This document shows, piece after piece, positions 40,364 through 48,832 of a DNA stretch of 64,000 bases. Source of the stretch: Pseudomonas sp. FP2335. GTDB taxonomy: Bacteria; Pseudomonadota; Gammaproteobacteria; Pseudomonadales; Pseudomonadaceae. Where the stretch lies: assembly GCF_030687535.1 (NCBI RefSeq), contig NZ_CP117437.1, forward strand, positions 1,757,501-1,821,500. Direction: 5' to 3'. The notes under the pieces were generated by a model. The model ran no database searches. It was not told the DNA's origin and was given only the letters and a program-made list of their open reading frames with translations. The number at the start of each line of letters is the position of its first letter. Position 1 is the stretch's first letter. A program made the translations under genes and the position numbers.

Positions 40364-40631
40364 GCCTGAAATTCGTTGGATCGCCAAATCAGAATAAATG
40401 TATTCTAGCTATGATGCTCATTTAGTAATGAGCGTACTTGAAAGTTGCGGAAACGTTAAGCTTTTGGAAGCTGGTCGAGGTTGAGTGTATAGAAGCGCGC
40501 AAAATAATTAGCTGATAGTTATTGTGATAAGTACTTTCAATAAGTAGTGGTGATATTGTCTGGTGGTATTGAATCGAATCGCGAGGCTGTCGTAGCACTC
40601 CCTCGGTAGTCGGTCAGTTTAGGAGTTGAGT
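40364..40631. other. AT-rich intergenic region at O-antigen island boundary
   Basis: About 268 bases with no recognisable gene. GC content drops sharply here compared with rpsA, marking the left edge of the low-GC segment. It should contain the promoter of the acetyltransferase gene, but no convincing pair of hexamers was assigned. Confidence 0.5.
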
Positions 40632-41294
40632 ATGGAAAAGATTGTAATTTTGGGGTCGTCCGGTCACGCCAAAGTCATTATCGATATTGTCGAAAAACAG
40701 GCGCGCTATGCAATTCTTGGCTTCGTAGACGATTTTAGAGCGCCCGGTGCTGAAACGCTTGGCTACCAGGTTCTTGGGTGTGAATCGGACCTCCCGACGC
40801 TCGTCGCACAGCACAGTATCAAGGGAATAGTTATTGCTATAGGAGATAATGCCGTAAGGGAGGATGTGGCAACTAGAGTTGCAGGATTGTGCCCTAGCTT
40901 AATGTTTGTCAATGCCATACATCCCAGCGCAATTATTGGGCGTGATGTTTCTATAGGCGTGGGTACGGTAATAATGGCGGGAGGGATTGTAAATCCGAGC
41001 TGCGAAATAGGTAATTTTTGTATTGTTAATACAAAAGCATCTTTGGATCACGATTCTACAATGCAGGATTTTTCCAGTCTGGCACCCGGTGTCAGCACGG
41101 GGGGCGGCTGCCGGGTGGGTAGGCTCGCAGCTGTGGGGATCGGCGCAAGCTTACGTCATGGTATTAGCATAGGCGAATGCGCAGTCGTTGGTGGCCAATC
41201 GATGGTGTTGGAGGATGTACCTCCTTACACCGTTGCATACGGTTCGCCGGCAAAAACTATCAGGTCCAGAGGGCGAGGCGAAAAGTACTTGTGA
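40632..41294 (+). CDS. sugar N/O-acetyltransferase, NeuD/PglD family
   Basis: Left-handed beta-helix acyltransferase of 220 residues. N-terminal Rossmann-like nucleotide-sugar domain MEKIVILGSSGHAKVI with FVDD, then hexapeptide repeats from about residue 90 (HPSAIIGRDVSIGVGTVIM, later VSTGGGCRVGRLAAVGIGAS) and a C-terminal PPYTVAYGSPAKTI. Catalytic His probably in the HDSTMQD segment. PglD acetylates C4 of UDP-4-amino sugars made by PglF/PglE; homologues of those two (wbpM and the aminotransferase at 57293) lie at the far end of the island, so this gene may supply the missing step. AGGAG seven bases before ATG 40632. It is inserted between rpsA and ihfB, adjacent genes in most Pseudomonas. 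Confidence 0.85.
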   Translation: MEKIVILGSSGHAKVIIDIVEKQARYAILGFVDDFRAPGAETLGYQVLGCESDLPTLVAQHSIKGIVIAIGDNAVREDVATRVAGLCPSLMFVNAIHPSAIIGRDVSIGVGTVIMAGGIVNPSCEIGNFCIVNTKASLDHDSTMQDFSSLAPGVSTGGGCRVGRLAAVGIGASLRHGISIGECAVVGGQSMVLEDVPPYTVAYGSPAKTIRSRGRGEKYL

Positions 41295-41528
41295 GGCGAG
41301 TTGTGCCTGAGTTCGACGTAACTGATTGCCTCCATATATTTCTTGGGGTAATCAGGCAGGGGTGAGCTTGGGTGCCTTGGAGTGAGGGTAGAAATTTTCC
41401 AGTAGCGGTGCTGCGCGATTTTTTGTCGGTATGCCAACTGAAGTCGGAGGACGGGCTTTTCAAAAGCATCAAGTCGTGCTAAAACCTTTGGAGCGCTGAT
41501 CTAGCTGCTTGAAAAAGAAGGGAAAAAT

Positions 41529-41825
41529 ATGACGAAGTCGGAGTTGATCGAACGAATTGTCACCCATCAAGGGCTACTTTCATCCAAGGATGTAGAGCTG
41601 GCTATCAAGACTATGCTTGAACAAATGTCGCAATGCTTGGCTACTGGTGACCGTATTGAAATTCGAGGTTTTGGTAGCTTTTCACTTCATTATCGGGCAC
41701 CTCGTGTGGGTCGTAACCCAAAAACCGGGCAATCTGTTAGCCTGGACGGGAAGTTTGTGCCTCACTTCAAGCCGGGCAAAGAGCTGCGGGATCGCGTGAA
41801 TGAAGATGAAGACGAGGGTCTCTGA
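41529..41825 (+). CDS. ihfB: integration host factor subunit beta
   Basis: Small DNA-bending histone-like protein of 98 residues forming a heterodimer with Ihf[18 protein letters not shown] start, GRNPKTG DNA-binding arm with the conserved Pro intercalator, and [11 protein letters not shown] terminus. ATG 41529. Followed immediately by the LapA-domain gene whose GTG abuts the stop. Confidence 0.97.
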   Translation: MTKSELIERIVTHQGLLSSKDVELAIKTMLEQMSQCLATGDRIEIRGFGSFSLHYRAPRVGRNPKTGQSVSLDGKFVPHFKPGKELRDRVNEDEDEGL

Positions 41826-42074
41826 GTGAGTCTGCTGCCGAGGAGGTCGTCGGGTGCATTTGCACGCGTTTTCAAGGTTCTGATTGTATTGTCGCTCGTG
41901 CTGGCAGTGGCGACGTTTGTCTTGGAGAACCAGCAAAGCGTTACATTGTCATTTCTGGGGTGGCGTACGCCTGGCTTGGCGGTTTCTGCCTTCATGATCC
42001 TCTTTCTAATCGTGGGAATGATCGTCGGGCCAGCGATTGCTGTGGTTCTGAAGGCGAGTCGTCGCCGAGATTGA
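41826..42074 (+). CDS. lapA: LapA (DUF1049) family inner-membrane protein
   Basis: 82 residues, two transmembrane helices (VFKVLIVLSLVLAVATFVL and FMILFLIVGMIVGPAIAVVL) with positive residues at both ends. The lipopolysaccharide assembly protein A domain family is linked in enterobacteria to control of LpxC and LPS assembly. GTG start at 41826, directly after the ihfB stop, so co-translated. Same position downstream of ihfB as in other Pseudomonas. Confidence 0.85.
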   Translation: MSLLPRRSSGAFARVFKVLIVLSLVLAVATFVLENQQSVTLSFLGWRTPGLAVSAFMILFLIVGMIVGPAIAVVLKASRRRD

Positions 42075-42224
42075 AGTTGTCGCTGGGGCTGAGCACAGAG
42101 CGACCCCATTCGCTGGGCGAGGTGGTTGATTCTGCTACAGGACTATTGAGCAATTCGCTTGAAGGAATTCTCCTACAGCCTTGTCAAGACTTGTATTGTT
42201 GTCGTTAGATGTCAAAATGCTAAT

Positions 42225-42238
42225 TGTTCTCGAGAACA
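42225..42238. promoter_or_regulatory. 14-base perfect palindrome upstream of wzz
   Basis: TGTTCTCGAGAACA, 118 bases before the wzz start codon, in the 281-base gap after lapA. Perfect dyad symmetry suggests a regulator site; the protein is unknown. Confidence 0.45.
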
Positions 42239-42355
42239 GGCTTTTTGTGGGCTTTAACAGCTAGGTGGGAGTTATAGCCGAGATGACACGCTAAAGAGCT
42301 ACAAAATGCCTGCATAACGAGCCCGCAGTTTCATTCTTGAAGGCAGGTTTTTGTT

Positions 42356-43636
42356 GTGAGTAGTAGCTTTCGCACCCCGCAGATTTCCCCGGCTGAAGAC
42401 ATTCAATTTGCAGCATTTTTCCGATCCATATGGCGGCAAAAGAAGCTGATTTTGCTGGTTTCAGCGCTCTCGACTGCGATAGCGGTTCTATACGCTTTTG
42501 TAGCCACTCCCGAGTTTCAGGTTACGAGTGTTCTCCGACCTTCAGCAATTAATGAACTGGACGCTTTGAATCGTTCAGAAATCTATAAACTCCCACCTTC
42601 TGAGGCTTTGAATAAAGTTGGTGCGGCCCTTGAATCTTACGATATTCGTTTAGGTTTTTTTCGTGCTAACCCGAATTTATTCAAGAATTTTGTGCAGCCC
42701 GGTCGAACGCTAGAGCAAAGTTTCGAAGAGTTTAATCGTAACTCGATCAAGCTAATATTGCCAGATACTAAGAAAGCAGATTCGTTGAGTGCCTATATTA
42801 AACTTGAGATGACTTATCCGAAGGATATAGACGGTGTAGCGATATTGAATGGCCTCATTGATTATGCAATCTCAAATGAGCGTGAACAAATCGGTTCTGA
42901 TCTTGAAGTTATCGTCAAAAATAGGATGGCAGAGCTAAACGGAAAGTTGGATGCAGCTCGCGCCAATTATGAGACAGAGAAACAAGCCAAAATTGCTTTG
43001 CTTGTAGAGTCTGACCTCGTAAAGCGTGCTCAATTGCAGGACGAGCTCAGTGCGCTTAGAGTCCAGTTAAAAACCAACCGTATGGAAAGAGTGGCGCAGT
43101 TGAACGAAGCTATTGTGATCGCAAAATCACTTGGCATCCGAAAGCCTGCAACGCCATCTTCTTTTGGTGATGCCATTCATGATAGTTCCACCAATATCAT
43201 GCGTACAGAAATCAATAATCAACAAATACCTCTTTATTTTATGGGGGTTGAGGCTTTGGAGGCAGAGCGCACTGCGTTATTGCAGCGTAAGTCAGATGAT
43301 TTCTCGGAAAAAAGAGTCTCGCTTATCGCTAAGGAGCTTCAACTGCTGCAGTCAAATCGGCAGATAGATGTTTTGAATCAGCGGAAAAATGAGGAGCTAT
43401 TCTTGAGCGGAGTAGCCCCTATGCGCGCAGAAGCTGTTCGCTTGCAGAATTTAAATATCGATATGTCCAGAATCAAACTGGTCACTATCGATAAGCAAGC
43501 AATAGAACCCCTAAGCCCCATAAAACCCAAAAAAGCACTAATAATTGTCCTAGGGCTTATGTTGGGCTTAATATTTGGTGTTGTCTTTGCAGCACTGCGC
43601 GAATTTCTTTTTCTCAGAAAGCGACAGTCAAGCTAA
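42356..43636 (+). CDS. wzz: O-antigen chain length determinant Wzz
   Basis: Polysaccharide co-polymerase of 426 residues: N-terminal helix KLILLVSALSTAIAVLYAFVA, a periplasmic coiled-coil region (about 60-385, with KLDAARANYETEKQAK and ELQLLQSNRQID), and a C-terminal helix preceded by the Pro-rich PLSPIKPKK. Sets O-antigen length together with Wzy. Longer than E. coli Wzz (325) but like Pseudomonas Wzz1. GTG start at 42356. Matches the position of wzz downstream of ihfB in P. aeruginosa. The stop overlaps by a few bases a possible decayed reading frame on the minus strand. Confidence 0.92.
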   Translation: MSSSFRTPQISPAEDIQFAAFFRSIWRQKKLILLVSALSTAIAVLYAFVATPEFQVTSVLRPSAINELDALNRSEIYKLPPSEALNKVGAALESYDIRLGFFRANPNLFKNFVQPGRTLEQSFEEFNRNSIKLILPDTKKADSLSAYIKLEMTYPKDIDGVAILNGLIDYAISNEREQIGSDLEVIVKNRMAELNGKLDAARANYETEKQAKIALLVESDLVKRAQLQDELSALRVQLKTNRMERVAQLNEAIVIAKSLGIRKPATPSSFGDAIHDSSTNIMRTEINNQQIPLYFMGVEALEAERTALLQRKSDDFSEKRVSLIAKELQLLQSNRQIDVLNQRKNEELFLSGVAPMRAEAVRLQNLNIDMSRIKLVTIDKQAIEPLSPIKPKKALIIVLGLMLGLIFGVVFAALREFLFLRKRQSS

Positions 43637-43892
43637 GTCATGTTGATGCTCTGAATACCTGAGGGGGATGCGATAGCAGCCTTGTCAGGTCTTTTGAAGT
43701 CGGTAGCGTAGAAGGTGTGGCTATTGGCTATATGCCATCATTCATCATTGTGGCTGACCTGGTCACCGTTCACCACTATTTCCGAAGCGGTGCCGTTGGT
43801 TGAATTGAGTTTGCAGCACTGGATCATTCGCTTAATATCACAGGTCTAGGTCGGCGGGTGAGTGGCCGGCCGTTTTTTGGATATGTTTTGGT

Positions 43893-43942
43893 GATGCACC
43901 GGTTCGGGTCTGCATCCCTGTCAGAAAAATCCTCATATCGAT
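43893..43942. repeat. leader repeat copy 1 (inverted repeat + TGTCAGAAAAATCCT)
   Basis: GATGCA/TGCATC inverted repeat (43893-43916), two bases, then TGTCAGAAAAATCCT (43919-43933), three bases, then ATCGAT. The same order occurs at 44635-44696. Confidence 0.6.
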
Positions 43943-44183
43943 AGCTGATGCAATAACCTCATAGGAAATTGATGTTAGTTAATGATTTATTGGAATGAAC
44001 GGTTAAGGGTCGTGTCCAATAGCCATCATGCTGTCAGTACGAATCATTGGAATTGGGTTAAGCGCAGGCCTGAGGGGAGCGAACTTGCCGATGAAAACCT
44101 TCGGGGCAAGTGAAATATCTGGGTTGTGCCTGCGTTTGGAGCGAAATGCTTACTGGATGGATCGCCAGTAAATGGCTTTTGTC

Positions 44184-44193
44184 GGGGGGGGGG
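44184..44193. repeat. G10 homopolymer tract
   Basis: Ten consecutive G residues on the plus strand, about 340 bases upstream of the JUMPstart element. Such tracts are prone to slipped-strand changes in length. Confidence 0.8.
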
Positions 44194-44534
44194 CTCTTGA
44201 TTTGCCTCCTCGTTGACCTGCATAGGGTTCACTAAAATGTATGCAAGGGGTTGAGCTGGCAGTTGCTTTTACTCCTTCTCCTTGGGCGGCGGGCTTGTGC
44301 GTGATTCGAAATTTCAACGACCGAGGTCGCTTTAGAGATTCTTCTACATACGCTATGGTTAAGGAAATGCTCATATTGGATAGCACAACAGCTTATCGTG
44401 ATTCCATTTTCATGACGTCAGATGGATGGCGCCGGGTGGTTTTGCTAATCAATGTGTTGAATTGGTCAGAGTTTTTTTCTGTCGGCAACGAGCTCGCATG
44501 CCCATACCGCGGAGGTAGGGGAGCCCTCGTTACT

Positions 44535-44575
44535 CAGCGCCGCATCGAGGGCTTAAATCCCGGGGCGGTAGCGTG
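44535..44575 (+). promoter_or_regulatory. JUMPstart element with ops (RfaH recruitment site)
   Basis: A 41-base element beginning CAGCGC, with an A/T-rich middle, ending in GGCGGTAGCGTG (44564-44575), an exact copy of the E. coli ops core. Located 222 bases upstream of wbpO in the transcribed leader. In E. coli and relatives, ops pauses RNA polymerase so that RfaH can join and suppress Rho termination across long surface-polysaccharide operons. Pseudomonads encode RfaH, so the same control is expected. Confidence 0.85.
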
Positions 44576-44634
44576 TTGAAATTTGGGTTTGTGTACGGCA
44601 CGGCATCAATGTTTTGGGATCTGTTGTGGTGTTT

Positions 44635-44696
44635 GAATGCTCTAAAGTGGTCCCAATCATGTGAGCATTCAATGTCAGAAAAATCCTTTAATCGAT
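44635..44696. repeat. leader repeat copy 2 (inverted repeat + TGTCAGAAAAATCCT)
   Basis: GAATGCTC/GAGCATTC inverted repeat (44635-44670), two bases, then TGTCAGAAAAATCCT (44673-44687), three bases, then ATCGAT. The 15-base block is identical to copy 1; the inverted repeat differs in sequence but not in position. Confidence 0.6.
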
Positions 44697-44796
44697 GATC
44701 AGAGAGATTTTCTAATTGAGTTGCTCATATTGAAGAGATTTTTCAACGAAAAAAACATAGAGCGATTATTTTAAACATTTATCACGGAATAAATAC

Positions 44797-46074
44797 ATGC
44801 TGTCACTTGAAGATATAAAGCTCGCTGTTGTTGGCTTGGGGTACGTCGGTTTGCCATTGGCTGTTGAGTTTGGAAAGCATCGTTCGGTTATTGGCTTTGA
44901 TATAAATCAAGCTCGAATTGATGCTCTGAATGAAGGGCGTGATGGCACATTAGAAGTAAATGACGACGAGTTAAAAGCAGCAAAGCATTTAAGCTTCAGT
45001 GCTAAGTCAGATGTACTGAAAGGATGTAATGTTTTTATTGTCACCGTGCCAACTCCGATTGATCAGTATAATCAGCCAGATCTAACGCCATTGATTAAGG
45101 CATCAGAAACAATTGGACGAGTGCTTAAACAGGGGGATTTGGTTATTTATGAATCAACTGTTTATCCAGGCGCGACCGAAGAAGACTGCGTTCCGGTGCT
45201 AGAGAAATACTCAGGGTTGAAATTTAACGTCGACTTCTTCGCCGGTTACAGTCCAGAGCGCATCAATCCTGGCGATAAGGAACATCGCGTAACGACTATT
45301 AAAAAAGTCACATCAGGTTCTACTCCGGAAGTGGCGGATATAGTAGATGCTTTATATCGACAAATTATTACCGCAGGAACTCATAAGGCAAGCAGCATAA
45401 AAGTTGCCGAAGCTGCCAAAGTGATTGAAAATACGCAGCGTGACCTTAATATTGCACTTATTAACGAGTTGGCTATTATTTTCAACAAGATGGGGATAGA
45501 TACTGAAGCTGTCCTAGAGGCTGCTGGAACGAAGTGGAATTTTTTACCCTTCCGTCCAGGTCTGGTAGGCGGACATTGTATTGGCGTTGATCCTTACTAT
45601 TTGACTCATAAAGCTCAGTCGATAGGCTATCACCCAGAAATTATTCTGGCTGGGCGCCGTCTGAATGACGGTATGGGTGCATATGTAGTTTCGCAATTAG
45701 TAAAGGCTATGCTTAAAAAGCGTATTCACGTTGATGGAGCAAAAGTGCTCATCATGGGCTTGACTTTCAAGGAGAATTGCCCCGATCTTCGCAATACTCG
45801 AATAGTGGATATTGTGCGTGAATTAGGTGAGTACAACATTGAAGTGGATGTGTATGACCCATGGGTAAATCCGTCAGAGGCTCAGCATGAATATTCCATT
45901 AGTCCAATAGCGGTTCCGGTGACTGATAGTTATGATGCAATAGTACTAGCAGTAGCGCACAACGAGTTTCGAGCAATGGGCGCAGAACGTATTCGCTCTT
46001 TAGGAAAGGCGAAACATATTCTATACGACTTGAAATATCTTTTAGATCGAGCCCAATCCGATATACGCTTGTAA
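44797..46074 (+). CDS. wbpO: UDP-N-acetyl-hexosamine 6-dehydrogenase (WbpO/TviB)
   Basis: NAD-dependent nucleotide-sugar dehydrogenase of 425 residues that oxidises UDP-GalNAc or UDP-GlcNAc at C6 to the uronic acid. N-terminal NAD fold [15 protein letters not shown], central [10 protein letters not shown] and NTQRDLNIA, and the catalytic Cys261 in [15 protein letters not shown]-terminal UDP-binding domain with [15 protein letters not shown]. Closest family is WbpO of P. aeruginosa O6 and TviB of Vi antigen, which work with WbpP/TviC encoded next. First gene after the JUMPstart. ATG 44797. Confidence 0.92.
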   Translation: MLSLEDIKLAVVGLGYVGLPLAVEFGKHRSVIGFDINQARIDALNEGRDGTLEVNDDELKAAKHLSFSAKSDVLKGCNVFIVTVPTPIDQYNQPDLTPLIKASETIGRVLKQGDLVIYESTVYPGATEEDCVPVLEKYSGLKFNVDFFAGYSPERINPGDKEHRVTTIKKVTSGSTPEVADIVDALYRQIITAGTHKASSIKVAEAAKVIENTQRDLNIALINELAIIFNKMGIDTEAVLEAAGTKWNFLPFRPGLVGGHCIGVDPYYLTHKAQSIGYHPEIILAGRRLNDGMGAYVVSQLVKAMLKKRIHVDGAKVLIMGLTFKENCPDLRNTRIVDIVRELGEYNIEVDVYDPWVNPSEAQHEYSISPIAVPVTDSYDAIVLAVAHNEFRAMGAERIRSLGKAKHILYDLKYLLDRAQSDIRL

Positions 46075-46131
46075 TCAAGCAAGGAAGGCTTGACTTACTA
46101 GGGTCGGTATAAAATTTTAGGAGCGCAACCA

Positions 46132-47157
46132 ATGACTCGTTATGAAAATGTACTGGAATCACTTATCCGTGCGCCGAAGACCTGGCTCATTACTGGTGTC
46201 GCGGGCTTTATAGGTTCAAATCTTCTTGAAACGTTGCTTAAGCTCAATCAGCACGTTATTGGGCTGGATAACTTCTCTACGGGTCATCATCGAAATCTAA
46301 AAGAAGTCCAACGGTCTGTAAGTGATGAGCAATGGATGCGTTTGAAGTTTATTGAAGGCGATATTAGAGATTTAAATTGTTGCCGTGAAGCATGTCACGC
46401 TGTCGATTATGTGCTTCATCAAGCCGCATTAGGTTCGGTTCCAAGATCTCTGAACGACCCCATCAGCACTAATCAGACCAATATTGACGGTTTCCTTAAC
46501 ATGCTGCTTGCTGCGCGTGATGCAGGTGTCAGTAGCTTCACCTATGCTGCAAGCAGTTCGACTTATGGTGATCATCCCGGGTTACCAAAAGTAGAGGACG
46601 TTATCGGAAATCCGCTATCCCCTTATGCTGTTACAAAATACGTGAACGAGTTGTACGCCGATGTGTTTGCACGCTGCTATAACTTTAATAGTATAGGTCT
46701 TCGTTACTTTAATGTGTTTGGCAAACGGCAAGATCCTGATGGTGCCTATGCGGCAGTTATTCCAAAGTGGGCCGCATCCATGATCAAGGATGAAATTATA
46801 TTCATCAATGGAGATGGAGAGACAAGCAGGGATTTTTGTTTTATCGAGAATACTATTCAGGCAAATATACTCGCGGCAACTACCGAAGATCATGACGCGA
46901 GAAATCAGATTTATAACGTTGCTGTCGGTGGTCGTACAACGCTCAATAGTTTGTTTGTTGCGATGAAAAATGAATTGAATTTGAATGGAGTGGTTTATAC
47001 AAAAGATCCGGTATATCGGGAGTTTCGTGATGGTGATGTCAGGCACTCGCAAGCAGACATCAGTAAAATAAAAACTAAGCTGGGGTATGCCCCTACTTAC
47101 TCTATAGACGGAGGAGTGGAGAAGGCGATGCCTTGGTATGTTAAGTTTTTAAACTAA
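46132..47157 (+). CDS. wbpP: UDP-N-acetylglucosamine C4 epimerase (WbpP/TviC)
   Basis: Extended SDR epimerase of 341 residues, the same length as WbpP of P. aeruginosa O6, and highly similar to it. [21 protein letters not shown] nucleotide-binding segment, catalytic Ser in [11 protein letters not shown] and Tyr-x3-Lys in [16 protein letters not shown]. It interconverts UDP-GlcNAc and UDP-GalNAc, or their uronic acids, so with WbpO gives UDP-GalNAcA. AGGAG-like site before ATG 46132. Confidence 0.94.
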   Translation: MTRYENVLESLIRAPKTWLITGVAGFIGSNLLETLLKLNQHVIGLDNFSTGHHRNLKEVQRSVSDEQWMRLKFIEGDIRDLNCCREACHAVDYVLHQAALGSVPRSLNDPISTNQTNIDGFLNMLLAARDAGVSSFTYAASSSTYGDHPGLPKVEDVIGNPLSPYAVTKYVNELYADVFARCYNFNSIGLRYFNVFGKRQDPDGAYAAVIPKWAASMIKDEIIFINGDGETSRDFCFIENTIQANILAATTEDHDARNQIYNVAVGGRTTLNSLFVAMKNELNLNGVVYTKDPVYREFRDGDVRHSQADISKIKTKLGYAPTYSIDGGVEKAMPWYVKFLN

Positions 47158-47204
47158 TGACTTCATGATTCACTGATATATATGGCTGTGATGGGAGGGG
47201 CGTG

Positions 47205-47609
47205 ATGAGTCTTGTAAAATGGATAGATTTTCAAACGTTAGGTGATGAACGAGGCAGTCTTGTTTCTATTGAGCAAGGTAAGATCGTTCCTTTCGAAATA
47301 AAGCGGGTTTATTATATTTATCGGACCGCTGAGGGCGTCAGTCGCGGTTTTCATGCTCACCGAAGCCTAAAACAAGTTGCAATATGCTTGGTGGGCAAAT
47401 GCCGCATGGTTTTAGATAATGGCATCACACGTGAAGATGTCTGGCTCGATTGCGCGACAAAGGGAATACTCATCGAAGGTGGGGTGTGGCGCGAAATGCA
47501 CGATTTTAGTGAGCAGTGCGTACTTTTGGTTCTGGCGAGTGCAGCCTACGACGAAGCAGACTATATTCGAGATTATGATGAGTTTTTGGAAGGTGCTTGT
47601 AAAAAATAA
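47205..47609 (+). CDS. fdtA: dTDP-4-oxo-6-deoxy-glucose 3,4-oxoisomerase (FdtA/QdtA-like)
   Basis: Cupin of 134 residues (WxcM-like/FdtA). The active-site histidines are in SRGFHAHRSLKQV (H50, H52), followed by the beta-barrel segments CRMVLDNG and WREMHDFS. FdtA converts dTDP-4-keto-6-deoxyglucose to the 3-keto galacto isomer; QdtA gives the gluco isomer, and sequence alone does not separate them with certainty here. ATG 47205 has GGAGGGG upstream; a GTG one codon earlier is possible. Works with the aminotransferase gene that follows. The dTDP-sugar precursor genes rmlA/rmlB are not in the window. Confidence 0.87.
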   Translation: MSLVKWIDFQTLGDERGSLVSIEQGKIVPFEIKRVYYIYRTAEGVSRGFHAHRSLKQVAICLVGKCRMVLDNGITREDVWLDCATKGILIEGGVWREMHDFSEQCVLLVLASAAYDEADYIRDYDEFLEGACKK

Positions 47610-47701
47610 CATATAATTTTTTATACGTATTTTATATTAAAGGCTTGTTCGGTGGTTGACAGTCGTGCAAGTTTCTTCAGGAAATTAATTGGATTATTCA
47701 A

Positions 47702-48832
47702 ATGGTAGGCTTTCTCGATTTAAAAGGTATTAATTCTGCATATCGCGACGAGTTGATAAATGCGTGCACTCGAGTGATCGACTCTGGATGGTATATTTCT
47801 GGAGCGGAAGTCAGTGCATTTGAGTCCGAGTTTTCTAATTATTGTGGTGTAGAGCATTGTGTCGGCGTTGCGAACGGCTTGGACGCGTTGACGCTGACTA
47901 TAAGAGCATGGAAAGTGATGGGGCGCTTGAAGGATGGTGACGAAGTTATCGTGCCTGCGAACACTTACATTGCTAGTATTTTATCGATCACTGAGAATAA
48001 TTTAGTTCCTGTTTTGGTTGAGCCCGATCCCGAAACATTTAATATGTGCCCCAAAAATGTGGAGCAGGCTCTAACTAGTCGCACAAAGTTGATACTTCCG
48101 GTTCATTTGTATGGCCGTATTTGTGACATGGGCGCTGTAATGGCGATAGCAAAAAAACATAATCTTTTAGTACTGGAAGACTCCGCGCAATCTCATGGCG
48201 CGAGTGTCGATGGTAAAAAAGCTGGAAGTTGGGGAGATGCTTCAGCCTTCAGCTTTTATCCCGGAAAAAATCTTGGCGCGTTAGGTGATGCGGGCGCGGT
48301 AACTACCGATGATGAAGACCTAGCAGAGACGATCCGTGCCTTAGGGAATTATGGGTCAAAAGTAAAATACAACAACCTATTCAAAGGCGTTAATAGCCGC
48401 CTGGATGAATTGCAAGCAGCAATGCTGCGCGTGAAGCTTAGGTATTTGGATCGTGATACCAATAATCGTCGAAGCGTAGCGGCTGCTTATATAGCAGGGA
48501 TAAAGAATGAATTACTGCAGTTGCCTTTTTCGGACGCGGTTGATGTTGAAAATTACTCGGGGCACGTTTGGCATTTGTTCGTTATTCGTTGCAAGGATCG
48601 GAAGGCCTTTCAAGAGCATTTGCGCTCCAACAATGTAGAGACATTGATACACTATCCTATCCCTCCTCATAAGCAACAAGCCTATGCAGAATGGTCCGAC
48701 CTAAACTTTGAGGTTACTGAGGATATTCATGCTGAGGTTATTAGTTTGCCAATCTCGCCAAACATGGGTATGGACGATATTAAGTTAGTTATCCTTGCGT
48801 GTAATAGCTATATTGGCGCTACGATAGAATGA
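47702..48832 (+). CDS. fdtB: dTDP-3-amino-3,6-dideoxyhexose transaminase (FdtB/QdtB-like)
   Basis: DegT/DnrJ/EryC1/StrS PLP aminotransferase of 376 residues. [25 protein letters not shown] lysine K189 in [17 protein letters not shown]. Its place behind fdtA indicates transfer of an amino group to C3 of the dTDP-3-keto sugar, giving Fuc3N or Qui3N. The stop overlaps the wzx start by four bases. No dedicated FdtC-type N-acetyltransferase lies beside it. Confidence 0.9.
   Translation: MVGFLDLKGINSAYRDELINACTRVIDSGWYISGAEVSAFESEFSNYCGVEHCVGVANGLDALTLTIRAWKVMGRLKDGDEVIVPANTYIASILSITENNLVPVLVEPDPETFNMCPKNVEQALTSRTKLILPVHLYGRICDMGAVMAIAKKHNLLVLEDSAQSHGASVDGKKAGSWGDASAFSFYPGKNLGALGDAGAVTTDDEDLAETIRALGNYGSKVKYNNLFKGVNSRLDELQAAMLRVKLRYLDRDTNNRRSVAAAYIAGIKNELLQLPFSDAVDVENYSGHVWHLFVIRCKDRKAFQEHLRSNNVETLIHYPIPPHKQQAYAEWSDLNFEVTEDIHAEVISLPISPNMGMDDIKLVILACNSYIGATIE

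Larger units (their letters stand above)
43637..44796. other. 1.16-kb gene-poor region between wzz and the O-antigen operon
   Basis: No gene that I can support. Contents: a decayed-looking frame on the minus strand (43633-43827) with one internal TGA; two copies of an inverted-repeat-plus-motif element; a G10 tract; a TTACTGG/CCAGTAA hairpin (44150-44171); and the JUMPstart/ops element. A 112-codon open frame at 44241-44579 overlaps the JUMPstart and lacks homology and codon bias, so it is probably not a gene. The region acts as the leader of the O-antigen operon and may hold scars of earlier rearrangements. Confidence 0.6.

Noticed and set aside
43699..43710. Second ops-like sequence GTCGGTAGCGTA just after wzz
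   Set aside because: Two mismatches to the 12-base ops core and no JUMPstart body; several such matches are expected by chance in 64 kb.
43633..43827. Minus-strand reading frame of 65 codons after wzz with one internal TGA
   Set aside because: It reads like protein in places but is short, interrupted, has no recognised homology and no clear ribosome site. At most a gene remnant.
44044..44232. 62-codon minus-strand frame spanning the G10 tract
   Set aside because: Low-complexity product (Pro/Ser-rich) created by the G run; no support for coding.
44241..44579. 112-codon open frame in the O-antigen leader
   Set aside because: It runs through the JUMPstart/ops element, shows no domain or codon bias, and lacks a good ribosome site.
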